Shown: positions 54,255-62,668 of the stretch, piece after piece
Layout: every line of letters starts with the position of its first letter
Position numbering within the stretch: position 1 is the stretch's first letter
Notes under the pieces: model-generated
Database searches by the model: none
What the model was told of the DNA's origin: nothing
Seen by the model: only the letters and a program-made list of their open reading frames with translations
NCBI GenBank assembly: GCA_902799245.1
Contig: CADBZY010000016.1
Coordinates: 1-64,000 of the forward strand
Origin: an uncultured Ruminococcus sp.
GTDB lineage: Bacteria; Bacillota; Clostridia; Oscillospirales; Acutalibacteraceae
Reading direction: 5' to 3'
DNA length: 64,000 bases
Program-made: the position numbers and the translations under genes

Positions 54255-55220
54255 TTAACGGATCTTCCCGGCGTAGAAATCGCTGAGAAAAGGCACATTC
54301 TCCACCTCAAAGCTGCGTCCTTCGAGGTAATTCAGCTCCTCCGCGTCGGAGGTAAAAGCAAACGTCAGCTTGTAGGAGCAGAGTGCCTGCCGGTAATAGC
54401 CCGTGGAACGGTTGACTTTGTTGGTGCCGTACTTGCCGTCACCGAGCAGAGGATGACCGATGGAAGCCATGTGAGCGCGTATCTGATGGGTTCTTCCGGT
54501 GAGCAGGTCGATCTCCACCAGGCTGAAATGATTGACCGTATCCAGCACTTTGTAGTGTGTGCGAATGGTCTTGCCGCTCTCCGAGCGCTTTTTTTCTATA
54601 TAGACGCGGTTCTGCTGCTCGTTCTTTTCAAGGTAGCCTTCCAGCGTGGCTTCCGCAGGAACAGGCCTGCCGCAGACGATGCATAGATACTTCTTGTGTA
54701 TCTCACGCGACTTCATTTTCGCGTTGAGAATACGCAGGGAGGCGGCGTTCTTCGCGGCGATGACCAGACCGGCGGTATTCCGGTCAATTCTGTTAACCAG
54801 TGCAGGTGTAAAGGAATTTTCCTTCTCAGGGTCGTATTCGCCTTTGTTGTACAAATATTTCTGAATACGGAAAATCAATGTGTCAGGTTCGTAGTTTTCG
54901 TCGGAATGAACGATCAATCCCTGCGGTTTGTTGGCAATAAGAACGTTATCGTCCTCAAATACGACGTCAAGCCGCTCGGACGCGTTGGTAAATTCGTATT
55001 TGTGCGGCGGCTGTACAAAAAATTCATCCTTCAACCATATGTCAAGCAGATCACCTTCACATAGCTTTTGATCAGGTGTACAGCGCTTCCGGTTGATTTT
55101 TATATTTTTTGTGCGTATGCTCTTGTACATCAGCGAGGGAGGAATGGCCGGAAAGGTCTTTTCTATGAATTTATTCAGCCGCTGTCCCGCGTCGTTTTTG
55201 TTAATGACAATCTGTTTCAA
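54255..55220 (-). CDS. RluC/RluD-family pseudouridine synthase
   Basis: A 321-aa enzyme with an N-terminal S4 domain (INKNDAGQRLNKFIEKTFP) and a catalytic domain with NRIDRNTAGLVIAAK (catalytic Asp), LTGRTHQIRAHMASIGHPLLGD. It isomerises uridines in 23S rRNA or tRNA; the target is not readable. TTG 55220 is chosen since GAGGT lies 6-9 nt upstream and it gives the usual S4 start; a frame open to 55265 adds an AT-rich N-terminus with no Shine-Dalgarno. Confidence 0.88.
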   Translation of the reverse strand: MKQIVINKNDAGQRLNKFIEKTFPAIPPSLMYKSIRTKNIKINRKRCTPDQKLCEGDLLDIWLKDEFFVQPPHKYEFTNASERLDVVFEDDNVLIANKPQGLIVHSDENYEPDTLIFRIQKYLYNKGEYDPEKENSFTPALVNRIDRNTAGLVIAAKNAASLRILNAKMKSREIHKKYLCIVCGRPVPAEATLEGYLEKNEQQNRVYIEKKRSESGKTIRTHYKVLDTVNHFSLVEIDLLTGRTHQIRAHMASIGHPLLGDGKYGTNKVNRSTGYYRQALCSYKLTFAFTSDAEELNYLEGRSFEVENVPFLSDFYAGKIR

Positions 55221-55447
55221 GGGGAATACCTCATTTTTCATGTTTTTGTTCTTATAGTATAGCATAAGAATGTGAATATACTGTTACGATATTGATTGAA
55301 ATGAATATTCATATAAAATACATTTAAAAAGTATCAATACGAAATTGTTTCATGTGAAACAAATTAATGTGAAATTTTATCAATCCTGTCATAATCCGGC
55401 ACACACATGAATAGACATTAGACAAGTGAAGGAAGTGAGAAAGGTAC

Positions 55448-56377
55448 ATGTCAAATGTGACGAAATTCAAGCAAATAGAATCTCTTATCCCATATCTTCC
55501 CGACGGATTGATGACCGAAGCGTCGAAACTCCTTCACGAGTTAGGAAATCGTGTCAATGAAATCCGGCTCAGAACAGGAAGACCGGCGGTTGTCATGATG
55601 GCAGACGGTTATCAATTCATGCGCAGAGAAAAACCAGTCAACGCGGATGAGATCACTCTATGTTTTGAAAAAATCTGCGGCTATTCGGTCTACAGCCATC
55701 AGAATGAACTTGTCAAGGGATTTGTCACACTGCCGGGAGGACACAGAGTGGGAATTTGCGGTACCGCCTGTCTGGACAAGTCCGGTAACAGGACAGTTAA
55801 AAATATCTCGTCCCTCAATATAAGAATAGCGTCCGAACACATAGGCTGCTCGAACGGGATTTTTGAGAGACTGTTTGCGGAAGAAATATCGGGAATTCTG
55901 ATTGCCGGGCCGCCGTGCAGCGGTAAAACGTCGCTGCTAAAAGATTTCGCATTGAAACTGTCCTCTGCTCCTTATTACAGAAAAACAGTGCTTGTGGACG
56001 AGCGTGACGAGCTGGCAGCCATGTACAGAGGAGCGCCCTGCAACACCCTCGGCGAGTTCTGCGACGTACTGAGCGGCTACCCGAAGGGAGAGGGAATCCT
56101 CAACGCGGTGCGAGCGCTTTCGCCGGATATAATCATTTGCGACGAGATAGGGGACAGGGAGGACGCGGAAGCCGTCTGTGATGTTATCAATGCCGGAATT
56201 GTGATGATTGCCACCGTACATGCTTGTAATGCCGATGAACTTTACAGGCGTGAACCTGTCCGTAAACTACTGCAATCGGGCGCTTTTAGAAAAATCGTCC
56301 TTTTGAAGGGCGGAAGCGCGCGGTGTGAAGCGGAGCAAATTATGGACATAGCCGAGGCGGAAAAAAATGGGACTTAG
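55448..56377 (+). CDS. spoIIIAA: Stage III sporulation protein AA
   Basis: ATPase of the SpoIIIA-SpoIIQ feeding-tube complex between mother cell and forespore. The 309-aa protein has Walker A AGPPCSGKTSLLKDFA, Walker B-like DIIICDEIGD, and secretion-ATPase-like GHRVGICGTA. GAGAAAGG precedes ATG. It heads an eight-gene operon. A mother-cell (sigma-E) promoter is expected by family knowledge, but I could not identify one confidently in 55266-55447, which is AT-rich and otherwise empty. Confidence 0.95.
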   Translation: MSNVTKFKQIESLIPYLPDGLMTEASKLLHELGNRVNEIRLRTGRPAVVMMADGYQFMRREKPVNADEITLCFEKICGYSVYSHQNELVKGFVTLPGGHRVGICGTACLDKSGNRTVKNISSLNIRIASEHIGCSNGIFERLFAEEISGILIAGPPCSGKTSLLKDFALKLSSAPYYRKTVLVDERDELAAMYRGAPCNTLGEFCDVLSGYPKGEGILNAVRALSPDIIICDEIGDREDAEAVCDVINAGIVMIATVHACNADELYRREPVRKLLQSGAFRKIVLLKGGSARCEAEQIMDIAEAEKNGT

Positions 56378-56873
56378 GCTTCTTTGCTGCGCGGTTATTT
56401 TCTCCTGTTCCGCGTTTATCGGGTTGGAACTGCGTCGCAGACTGTATGTCAGGCTGCGCAGCCTGCAATTCTTCCGTGAATATTTCAGGTCGATGAGGTC
56501 TTACGTTTCCCATTTCGGAATGACCCTTGACGATATTGCAAATGTGCTCGACAAAAGGGAAAATGCGTCTGCATTTAGCGCTATTTTAAGAGATAAAACA
56601 CAACATTCAGGTTTTCCTCTTGCGTTTACCGATACATTGCACGCAGTAAAAAACGCAATGTCCCTTTCAGACGAAGATGTATCTTATATTGGTTCGTTAG
56701 TGACTTCTGTTGGCAGCTCCGATATTGACGGCGCGCTGGAGGTTCTTTGTTCCGCTGACGAACGCCTGTCGGAACTCATTGAATCTGCCAGGCGGAAATG
56801 TGAATCCGACGGCAAGCTCTGTGTTGTCCTGTCGTTATCGTGCGGCGCCGTCGCCGCGCTTCTTCTTCTTTAA
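56367..56873 (+). CDS. spoIIIAB: Stage III sporulation protein AB
   Basis: A 168-aa protein with an N-terminal hydrophobic segment, a helical middle (LRSLQFFREYFRSMRSYVSH, then LPLAFTD-like LAFTDTLHAV), and a C-terminal transmembrane segment (CGAVAALLLL). Related to type II secretion F proteins. Overlaps spoIIIAA by 11 bp. Confidence 0.92.
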   Translation: MGLRLLCCAVIFSCSAFIGLELRRRLYVRLRSLQFFREYFRSMRSYVSHFGMTLDDIANVLDKRENASAFSAILRDKTQHSGFPLAFTDTLHAVKNAMSLSDEDVSYIGSLVTSVGSSDIDGALEVLCSADERLSELIESARRKCESDGKLCVVLSLSCGAVAALLLL

Positions 56874-56897
56874 TCAACCGGAAAGGACATGTTGTAA

Positions 56898-57095
56898 ATG
56901 ACAGACGTTGATTTTATTTTTAAAATTGCCGCCATCGGTATCATTGTAGCCGTGCTCAATCAGGTTCTTATCCGCGCGGGAAGGGAAGAGCAGGCGATGA
57001 TGACCACCCTTGCGGGAATCATTGTGGTGCTTATGATGATGATCTCCCGTATCAGTACGCTGTTTGACACGGTGAAGGACACCTTCGGGCTATGA
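56898..57095 (+). CDS. spoIIIAC: Stage III sporulation protein AC
   Basis: A 65-aa protein with two transmembrane helices (IAAIGIIVAVLNQVLIRAGR and GIIVVLMMMISRI). GGAAAGGA lies upstream at 56880-56887. Overlaps spoIIIAD by 4 bp. Confidence 0.95.
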   Translation: MTDVDFIFKIAAIGIIVAVLNQVLIRAGREEQAMMTTLAGIIVVLMMMISRISTLFDTVKDTFGL

Positions 57096-57481
57096 ATGTT
57101 TTTTCATTCATCGGCGCGGCGCTTGTCATGTGTGTCATGATTATCACTGTCCGTGAGCTGAAGCCGGAGCTGTCGCTGCTGTTGACGATTGCCTGCGGTG
57201 TGGTGCTGACAATGTTCCTGCTCGGCTTTGTTTCTCCGCTGGTCAATGAAATTTCCTCGATAGCCGCTGCGGGTGGCATTGACAGCGAGCTGCTTGCCAT
57301 TGTCCTGAAATCCTTCGGAATCTGCGTGGCAGTGCAGACCGCAGCCGACGTCTGCCGTGACGCGGGACAGACCGCCCTTGCGGGCAAGTTGGAGCTTGGC
57401 GGCAGGCTGGCGCTTCTGATTGTCGCCCTGCCACTGTTCCGGCGGCTGCTCGACCTCGCCATGGAGATAATAGGAAAATGA
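57092..57481 (+). CDS. spoIIIAD: Stage III sporulation protein AD
   Basis: A 129-aa protein with three or four transmembrane helices, with FGICVAVQTAADVCRDAGQT and an N-terminal helix. Translationally coupled on both sides (ATGA overlaps with spoIIIAC and spoIIIAE). Confidence 0.95.
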   Translation: MNVFSFIGAALVMCVMIITVRELKPELSLLLTIACGVVLTMFLLGFVSPLVNEISSIAAAGGIDSELLAIVLKSFGICVAVQTAADVCRDAGQTALAGKLELGGRLALLIVALPLFRRLLDLAMEIIGK

Positions 57482-58635
57482 TTTGTTTGTTGAAAAAGAA
57501 AGTTTTGAAAATAGCCGTCTCTGTGGCGGTTTTCGTTTTGGCTGTCCTGACGACGGGATCGCTGGATGTTTTCGCCTCGGGAGAATTTGACATTCAGTCC
57601 CAGTATGAAGTCAGCGGAGCGGAGGGCGTATTGCGTGCGCTTCCCGATTCCGTTCAGAAGCAGCTTGACAGCGTGGGAATTGACGCGGGTGATATTTCCA
57701 CGGCACAATCGCTCCGTCCCGACGGTGTGCTGCATTCCGTCATGCGTATGACAGGCGATGAAGTGAAGACTCCGCTTGCTGCTTTGGGGCTGGTGATGGC
57801 TCTGCTGCTGTTTGCTTCGGTGTGCAGGGGCGGCGAAAATGCGCAGGATTCTCCGCTTTCGCCCTCGCTGAATGCCGTCACATCGCTTGCGGCGGGAATA
57901 ACGCTTGTCATTCCCGCCGCGTCACTGATGAATTCAGCTGACGAGGCGGCGCAGACAGCCTGTAGGTTCACGGAATCCTTCGGGACGGTCTTTGCGGGGA
58001 TTCTCATTGCCAACGGACAAACCGCCTCGGCGGCCGGTTACAGCGCGTTTCTGACAGGCGCGGTCAATGCCGCCTCGCTCTGCGCCAGCGAGATTGTCAT
58101 GCCTATGCTGCGAATATTCCTCGCGCTGTCCTGCGTTTCGGCTGTTTCCCCGAACGTCAGGATCGACGCAGTGATCAGATTCTTTGAGAAGTACGCCAAA
58201 TGGCTGCTCGGCTTTACGGCAATGCTCATCTCCACCGTTCTGAGCATAAGCGGAATCATCTCGGCGTCTGCCGACAGCGTCGGCGCGCGTGCGGCAAAAT
58301 TCGTCATCTCGGGGTCGGTTCCTGTGGTCGGCGGAGCAATGAGTGACGCGTATCTTTCCATAAAAAGCGGAATGACGCTGCTGCGCAATTCCACAGGCGC
58401 ATTCGGAATCATCGCCACGGCATACATTTTTCTTCCGGTGATCCTACGCACGCTGCTGTGGAGCTTTGTTGCCGGCATCGGTGAAGCGGTGAGCGATACC
58501 ATGAATCTCAGCGACCTGCAAAAGCTGATGAAGTCGTTGTCAGCGACGTTTTCGCTGCTGCTGGGGGTGCTTGTCTTTTCGCTCTTTCTGCTGACGCTGG
58601 GCGGAATCATCGTGATCATGCAGCGTTCCGCGTGA
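57478..58635 (+). CDS. spoIIIAE: Stage III sporulation protein AE
   Basis: A 385-aa polytopic membrane protein with a signal peptide (KKVLKIAVSVAVFVLAVLTT) and about seven further helices, with the family stretch SGSVPVVGGAMSDAYLSIKSG. It is part of the feeding-tube membrane channel. Starts within the spoIIIAD stop. Confidence 0.95.
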   Translation: MICLLKKKVLKIAVSVAVFVLAVLTTGSLDVFASGEFDIQSQYEVSGAEGVLRALPDSVQKQLDSVGIDAGDISTAQSLRPDGVLHSVMRMTGDEVKTPLAALGLVMALLLFASVCRGGENAQDSPLSPSLNAVTSLAAGITLVIPAASLMNSADEAAQTACRFTESFGTVFAGILIANGQTASAAGYSAFLTGAVNAASLCASEIVMPMLRIFLALSCVSAVSPNVRIDAVIRFFEKYAKWLLGFTAMLISTVLSISGIISASADSVGARAAKFVISGSVPVVGGAMSDAYLSIKSGMTLLRNSTGAFGIIATAYIFLPVILRTLLWSFVAGIGEAVSDTMNLSDLQKLMKSLSATFSLLLGVLVFSLFLLTLGGIIVIMQRSA

Positions 58636-58656
58636 ATAAAAAAGAAGGTGATTGTT

Positions 58657-59142
58657 TTGGAAAATGTGAGAGAATGGTCGACGGCTGTCTGCTGCACATG
58701 CATTGTCGGCGCGATGCTGTCGATGGTGTCCCTGGGCGGAAGCAGCAAGCGGCTGACGGGAATGATACTGACGCTTATGACGCTGTGCGTATTGTTCCGT
58801 CCGGTTGCAGCGGCCGGGGAATGGGCGCTGCAACTCAGGAATTATTCCTTCGACGAAGCCGAAGTTCAAAACAGTGCGCTGGAAGCGGAGGTGGAGCAGA
58901 GCGCCAAAAGCGTCTATGCAACCTACCTTGCAGAAAACCTCTGTCGCGTGCTTGACGGCGCGGGCATTTCTTATAAAAGTATCGACGTGACGATGGATAA
59001 TTCTGAGGACGGCTGCATATCTATTGGACAGGTGGAGGTGATCGTTCAAAATGAGGACGTAGACAATCCGGAAGGAACAGAGAGAATAAAGGAGCTTCTG
59101 CGCGGGTACATCGGATTTGATCCGGCTGTGACGGCGCAATGA
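58657..59142 (+). CDS. spoIIIAF: Stage III sporulation protein AF
   Basis: A 161-aa protein with two N-terminal transmembrane helices (STAVCCTCIVGAMLSMV and GMILTLMTLCVLFRPV) and a soluble C-terminus with an RBM-like ring-building domain (ISYKSIDVTMDN, GYIGFDPAV). TTG 58657 is preferred; GTG 58648 is an in-frame alternative overlapping the AAGGTGAT Shine-Dalgarno. Confidence 0.9.
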   Translation: MENVREWSTAVCCTCIVGAMLSMVSLGGSSKRLTGMILTLMTLCVLFRPVAAAGEWALQLRNYSFDEAEVQNSALEAEVEQSAKSVYATYLAENLCRVLDGAGISYKSIDVTMDNSEDGCISIGQVEVIVQNEDVDNPEGTERIKELLRGYIGFDPAVTAQ

Positions 59143-59148
59143 AAGGAA

Positions 59149-59760
59149 GTGAAGCATCTGGAAAGCATAAGGACATATCTTCAGAGGGGAAGGCTTGGGG
59201 AACTGCTGTTTTCACCCGAAAAATCCGATCAGAGAGTGAAGCTGCTGCTGGCCGTCGGATTGGCCGCCATCGCGCTGCTGTTCCTTTCGGACTATCTGAA
59301 AAGCGGCGTCGCTGAAAACACATCTGCGGAGCCGGCGACATACGCAGCGACGGAAGCGAATTATGAGGAATACACCGCCAGTCTGGAACGCCGCCTGACC
59401 GAGCTTATTTCCTCGGTGGACGGCGCGGGAAACACCAAGGTGATGGTCACGCTGGAATGCGGCACAGAATACGTTTACGCCAGCCGACAGAAATCGACAT
59501 CAGCGGTGTCAGAGAATTCCAACCCTGACGGACGCGTCAGCCGGGACGAGAAGCGGAGCGGTGAGGAAAGCCTTGTGCTTGTCAACGCGGGCAGGGGAGA
59601 GGAACCGCTGATACTGAAGCAGCTGACGCCCACAGTTGCCGGCGTTGTGGTGCTTTGCAGCGGAGCGGACGACGTAAACGTCCGTCAGCAGATAATCAAT
59701 GTGGTGACGACAGCTCTGGGTACAAGCTCCAACAGAGTGTGCGTCACCCGACTGGCATAG
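59149..59760 (+). CDS. spoIIIAG: Stage III sporulation protein AG
   Basis: A 203-aa protein with one transmembrane helix (about residues 40-58) and an external ring-building motif domain (LISSVDGAGNTKVMVTLECG, VAGVVVLCSGADDVNVRQQI). In the family it forms a large ring. The start is unclear: GTG 59149 almost touches AAAGGA (59142-59147), whereas CTG 59158 has an ideal 10-nt spacing. Confidence 0.92.
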   Translation: MKHLESIRTYLQRGRLGELLFSPEKSDQRVKLLLAVGLAAIALLFLSDYLKSGVAENTSAEPATYAATEANYEEYTASLERRLTELISSVDGAGNTKVMVTLECGTEYVYASRQKSTSAVSENSNPDGRVSRDEKRSGEESLVLVNAGRGEEPLILKQLTPTVAGVVVLCSGADDVNVRQQIINVVTTALGTSSNRVCVTRLA

Positions 59761-59801
59761 TGACAGAATTGTATCCATCAAAAACACGGAGGTAAACCAT
59801 C

Positions 59802-60344
59802 ATGAAAAACGGAAAAAGACACATCATCCTTGCGGGACTTGTTCTCGCGCTAGGCACGGCGGTATATCTGAACTGGCAGTTTGCGCCGACGGAGTCATTC
59901 ACAGCGCCGACCCGTTCGAATGTGACGCGCACCGATCTTGGCAAGGCGGAATTTGTCAACGCGGAGGTTGACACAAACGCCGCGGCAAACAGGAACAGCG
60001 CGCTTGCGGAGAGCCGTCTGAACCGCCAGACCGCGCGCGACAAGGTGCTCGACGAGTTGGAGAAGCAGCTTAAGGACACGTCGGCGGATTCGGCGACAAG
60101 GGCGCAGGCGCTCGAAGCCCGCACGCAGCACGTCAAGACCATCCAGCTCGAAAACACCGCCGAAACGCTCATCAAAGCGAAGGGCTTTTCAGACTGTCTT
60201 GTGCTGATCAACGGAGAAAAGGTGTCGGTGCTCATTCCGGAATCCGACGGACTGAATGCCGAGAAGGTCTCTGTCATCACGGAAATCATCACATCACAGA
60301 CCGGCACGGATCTTTCCAATATCATCGTAACGCCGGTAAAATAG
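59802..60344 (+). CDS. spoIIIAH: Stage III sporulation protein AH
   Basis: A 180-aa protein with one N-terminal transmembrane helix (IILAGLVLALGTAVYLNWQF), a charged coiled-coil stretch (about residues 60-115), and a C-terminal YscJ/FliF-like domain (AKGFSDCLVLINGEKVSVLI). It is the mother-cell partner of SpoIIQ. ACGGAGG lies 9 nt before ATG. Last gene of the operon, ahead of a terminator. Confidence 0.93.
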   Translation: MKNGKRHIILAGLVLALGTAVYLNWQFAPTESFTAPTRSNVTRTDLGKAEFVNAEVDTNAAANRNSALAESRLNRQTARDKVLDELEKQLKDTSADSATRAQALEARTQHVKTIQLENTAETLIKAKGFSDCLVLINGEKVSVLIPESDGLNAEKVSVITEIITSQTGTDLSNIIVTPVK

Positions 60345-60354
60345 CAGAAAACAC

Positions 60355-60407
60355 AAACGGGCCTGTTTCCATCGTCTCAAGAAGTGAAACAGGCTCGTTT
60401 AGTTTTT
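60355..60407 (+). terminator. Rho-independent terminator of the spoIIIA operon
   Basis: AAACGGGCCTGTTTC (60355-60369) pairs with GAAACAGGCTCGTTT (60386-60400), 15 bp with one G-U, followed by AGTTTTT. Confidence 0.85.
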
Positions 60408-60415
60408 CAAATAAA

Positions 60416-60757
60416 TCAATCGAACTTTGGCTTGTCGTAATCCTTCATGACAAATTCCCCGAGGTCGTCAACGCTTTCCGCAGCGAGCAGTTTATCCGTC
60501 GGAATCATCTCATAGGGCTTGCCGATGGTGTAATAGTCGTAATAATCAATGCGGTACCCGAGCGCTTTTATTTCGTTTGCCATCTCCCTGACTCGTCTGA
60601 AAGACTCGGCTTCATCGGTGTGGAATGACAAAACGATCTGCGTCGGAATGGGCATATTTTTAGGAATCGCCTTCATGTCGAGTGTCAGCTTGTCTTTGTA
60701 ATCGTCATCATATAATAAACTGCCGAAACATCCGGCGATGGACATATCGGCAGTCAT
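60416..60757 (-). CDS. Hypothetical protein, possibly a 5'-truncated remnant
   Basis: A 113-aa protein without a recognisable domain. Visible features: IPTQIVLSFHTDEAESFRRV, an NEIKALGYRIDYYDYYTIG stretch, and an acidic C-terminus. No Shine-Dalgarno precedes ATG 60757 or ATG 60742, and the first residues look unlike a natural N-terminus, so it may be the 3' part of a longer gene. It sits between the spoIIIA terminator and the PH-domain gene. Confidence 0.4.
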   Translation of the reverse strand: MTADMSIAGCFGSLLYDDDYKDKLTLDMKAIPKNMPIPTQIVLSFHTDEAESFRRVREMANEIKALGYRIDYYDYYTIGKPYEMIPTDKLLAAESVDDLGEFVMKDYDKPKFD

Positions 60758-60817
60758 AAAATCAAATTGTCATACAACGGTTTCTCCGGCTCAGCCCTGA
60801 AAACGTTCGGGAGAATT

Positions 60818-61195
60818 TCAGTCGCTGTCGAGAATTTCAGTGCTGCGGAAGCCGCGGCGGGTCTTTTCCTTCTCGACGTTCTCGGAGAGGATGTTTCTGA
60901 ATTCACTGACGTGCTTTATGTTTTTGATTTCCAGCACGGGGCAGGTCTTATCCTGAGAATGTACCTCGATGGAGCCAAGACCGAAGAGCTTCTGACCGAG
61001 GGTGCGCTTTACGCTGATGTCCTGCACTCTGTAAAGAAGAATTTCTTCCTCATAGGTGCTGAGCAAGCCCTTTTTGTAGATAAGATTCTTCGTGGTAATG
61101 GCGTATGTGGTAAAAGACCAAGGAAGAGCGAAAAACACGCGTCTCTTGCGCTCCTTGATAAGCACCGGCTCCTGCTGAACCTGTTTCTTTGCCAT
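60818..61195 (-). CDS. Bacterial PH-domain protein (YdbT/bPH2-like)
   Basis: A 125-aa protein with a bacterial pleckstrin-homology-like domain: SFTTYAITTKNLIYKKGLLS, EEEILLYRVQDISVKRTLGQKLFGLGSIEVHS (bPH2 signature). No transmembrane helix is obvious. AGGAGG, 7 nt before ATG 61195, fixes the start; the open frame to 61255 is AT-rich upstream sequence. Function unknown. Confidence 0.78.
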   Translation of the reverse strand: MAKKQVQQEPVLIKERKRRVFFALPWSFTTYAITTKNLIYKKGLLSTYEEEILLYRVQDISVKRTLGQKLFGLGSIEVHSQDKTCPVLEIKNIKHVSEFRNILSENVEKEKTRRGFRSTEILDSD

Positions 61196-61358
61196 GTAAA
61201 TTACCTCCTGAAAAAGCAATAATAATTTGATTCGCCGCATAATACAGAAAATCAAACATTGTTTTATTAATTATAACATAAGATATTCAAAATAACAACT
61301 GATTTTTAATAATATTTATAAAAATGTAAAAAATGTAAAACACTGCCGGGAAAATTCG

Positions 61359-62639
61359 TCATAATGCCCTACAAATCATATATCCGTCACAGACCTCCGT
61401 GACAGTCGCCTCAATGATCCTGCCGCTTAAATGCTCGCCCTGAATGTGTGCCAGGGTGTAATTCTCGGTGTAGCCCTCGAAGACGCCTGGCTGAACTTCC
61501 CGTTCGGCGAGAATTTTTACAGTCCTGCCGAGCTGCGTTGCCAGAAAAGCCGCCGCCGAAGCCGCCGTCGCCCGGATCATTTCCTCGCTGCGAAGACTTT
61601 TTACGTGCTCGTCCACCTGATTGGGAAAACCGTCGGCACGCGTGCCCTTCCGTCTGGAATAAGCGAAAACATGCGAACGGGCAAAGCCGATTTCCTTGGC
61701 AAATCCGACCGACTGCGCAAATTCCTCATCGGTTTCACCGGCGAAGCCCACCATGATGTCGGTGGTGATGGAAGGATTGTCAAATGTGGAGCGGATTTTT
61801 TCGCATACATGCCGGAACTGCGAAGTGTCGTAGTGTCTGTTCATGCGTTTGAGCGTTTCGTCGCATCCGCTCTGAATCGCCAGATGAAACTGAGGACAGA
61901 ATTCGGGAATCCCTGCGAGCCCCTCGATCAGCTCGTCGGGGGTGAGATCAGGCTCCAGCGAACCTAGCCGCACACGCTCGATTCCCTCGGCGGAGGCGGC
62001 AGCCCTGACAGCCTCCAGGAGATTTGTGCCGATGTCGCTGCCGTATGCGGAAAGGTTGATGCCCACCAGCACCACTTCGCGGTATTTTTGACCGATGCGC
62101 CGCGATTCCTCCAGAATATCCTCAATCGCCCGGCTGCGCACGCGTCCCCGGGCGTAGGGAATAATGCAGTAGGTGCAGAACCGGTTGCAGCCGTCCTCGA
62201 TTTTGATAAAAGCCCTCGTGCGCTCGTTCATACCGCTGATGGAACATTCCTCGCCGTAAGTTCTGCCGTGCGGCTTGATGTCAATTATTCGCTGGTGGCT
62301 GCGCATGAATTTTTCTATGTAATCCACCAGAACGCCGCGGTTGGAATTGCCTATGATAATATCGGCTTCCTCTATCGCCTCGCATTCCTCCGGGAAGGCC
62401 TGCGGCATACAGCCTGTGAGAATGATTACCGCGTCAGGGTTTTCCCGTTTTGCGCGGCGCACCGTCTGGCGCACCTTTTTGTCGCCTGTCGCCGTGACGG
62501 TGCAGCTGTTAATGATGAACACATCCGCTTGCTCACCGTCGGCCGCCTGTTCAAAGCCGTGCGCGAGAAGGTTTTCCATAATGACCTGTGATTCGTACTG
62601 ATTGACTTTGCAGCCAAGCGTTGCTATTCCTGCCTTCAA
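61359..62639 (-). CDS. mtaB: tRNA (ms2t6A37) methylthiotransferase MtaB
   Basis: Radical-SAM methylthiotransferase that adds a methylthio group to t6A37 in tRNA. The 426-aa protein has UPF0004 cysteines (TLGCKVNQYESQ, INSCTVTATGDKK, LTGCMPQAF), the radical SAM motif KIEDGCNRFCTYCIIPYARG (CxxxCxxC), and a C-terminal TRAM domain. TTG 62639 is the start; GAGGG lies 12 nt upstream. It is separate from the ABC-F gene by 29 bp on the same strand. Confidence 0.92.
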   Translation of the reverse strand: MKAGIATLGCKVNQYESQVIMENLLAHGFEQAADGEQADVFIINSCTVTATGDKKVRQTVRRAKRENPDAVIILTGCMPQAFPEECEAIEEADIIIGNSNRGVLVDYIEKFMRSHQRIIDIKPHGRTYGEECSISGMNERTRAFIKIEDGCNRFCTYCIIPYARGRVRSRAIEDILEESRRIGQKYREVVLVGINLSAYGSDIGTNLLEAVRAAASAEGIERVRLGSLEPDLTPDELIEGLAGIPEFCPQFHLAIQSGCDETLKRMNRHYDTSQFRHVCEKIRSTFDNPSITTDIMVGFAGETDEEFAQSVGFAKEIGFARSHVFAYSRRKGTRADGFPNQVDEHVKSLRSEEMIRATAASAAAFLATQLGRTVKILAEREVQPGVFEGYTENYTLAHIQGEHLSGRIIEATVTEVCDGYMICRAL

Positions 62640-62668
62640 TTTATTAAATAACCCTCATTTCGTCTGTT

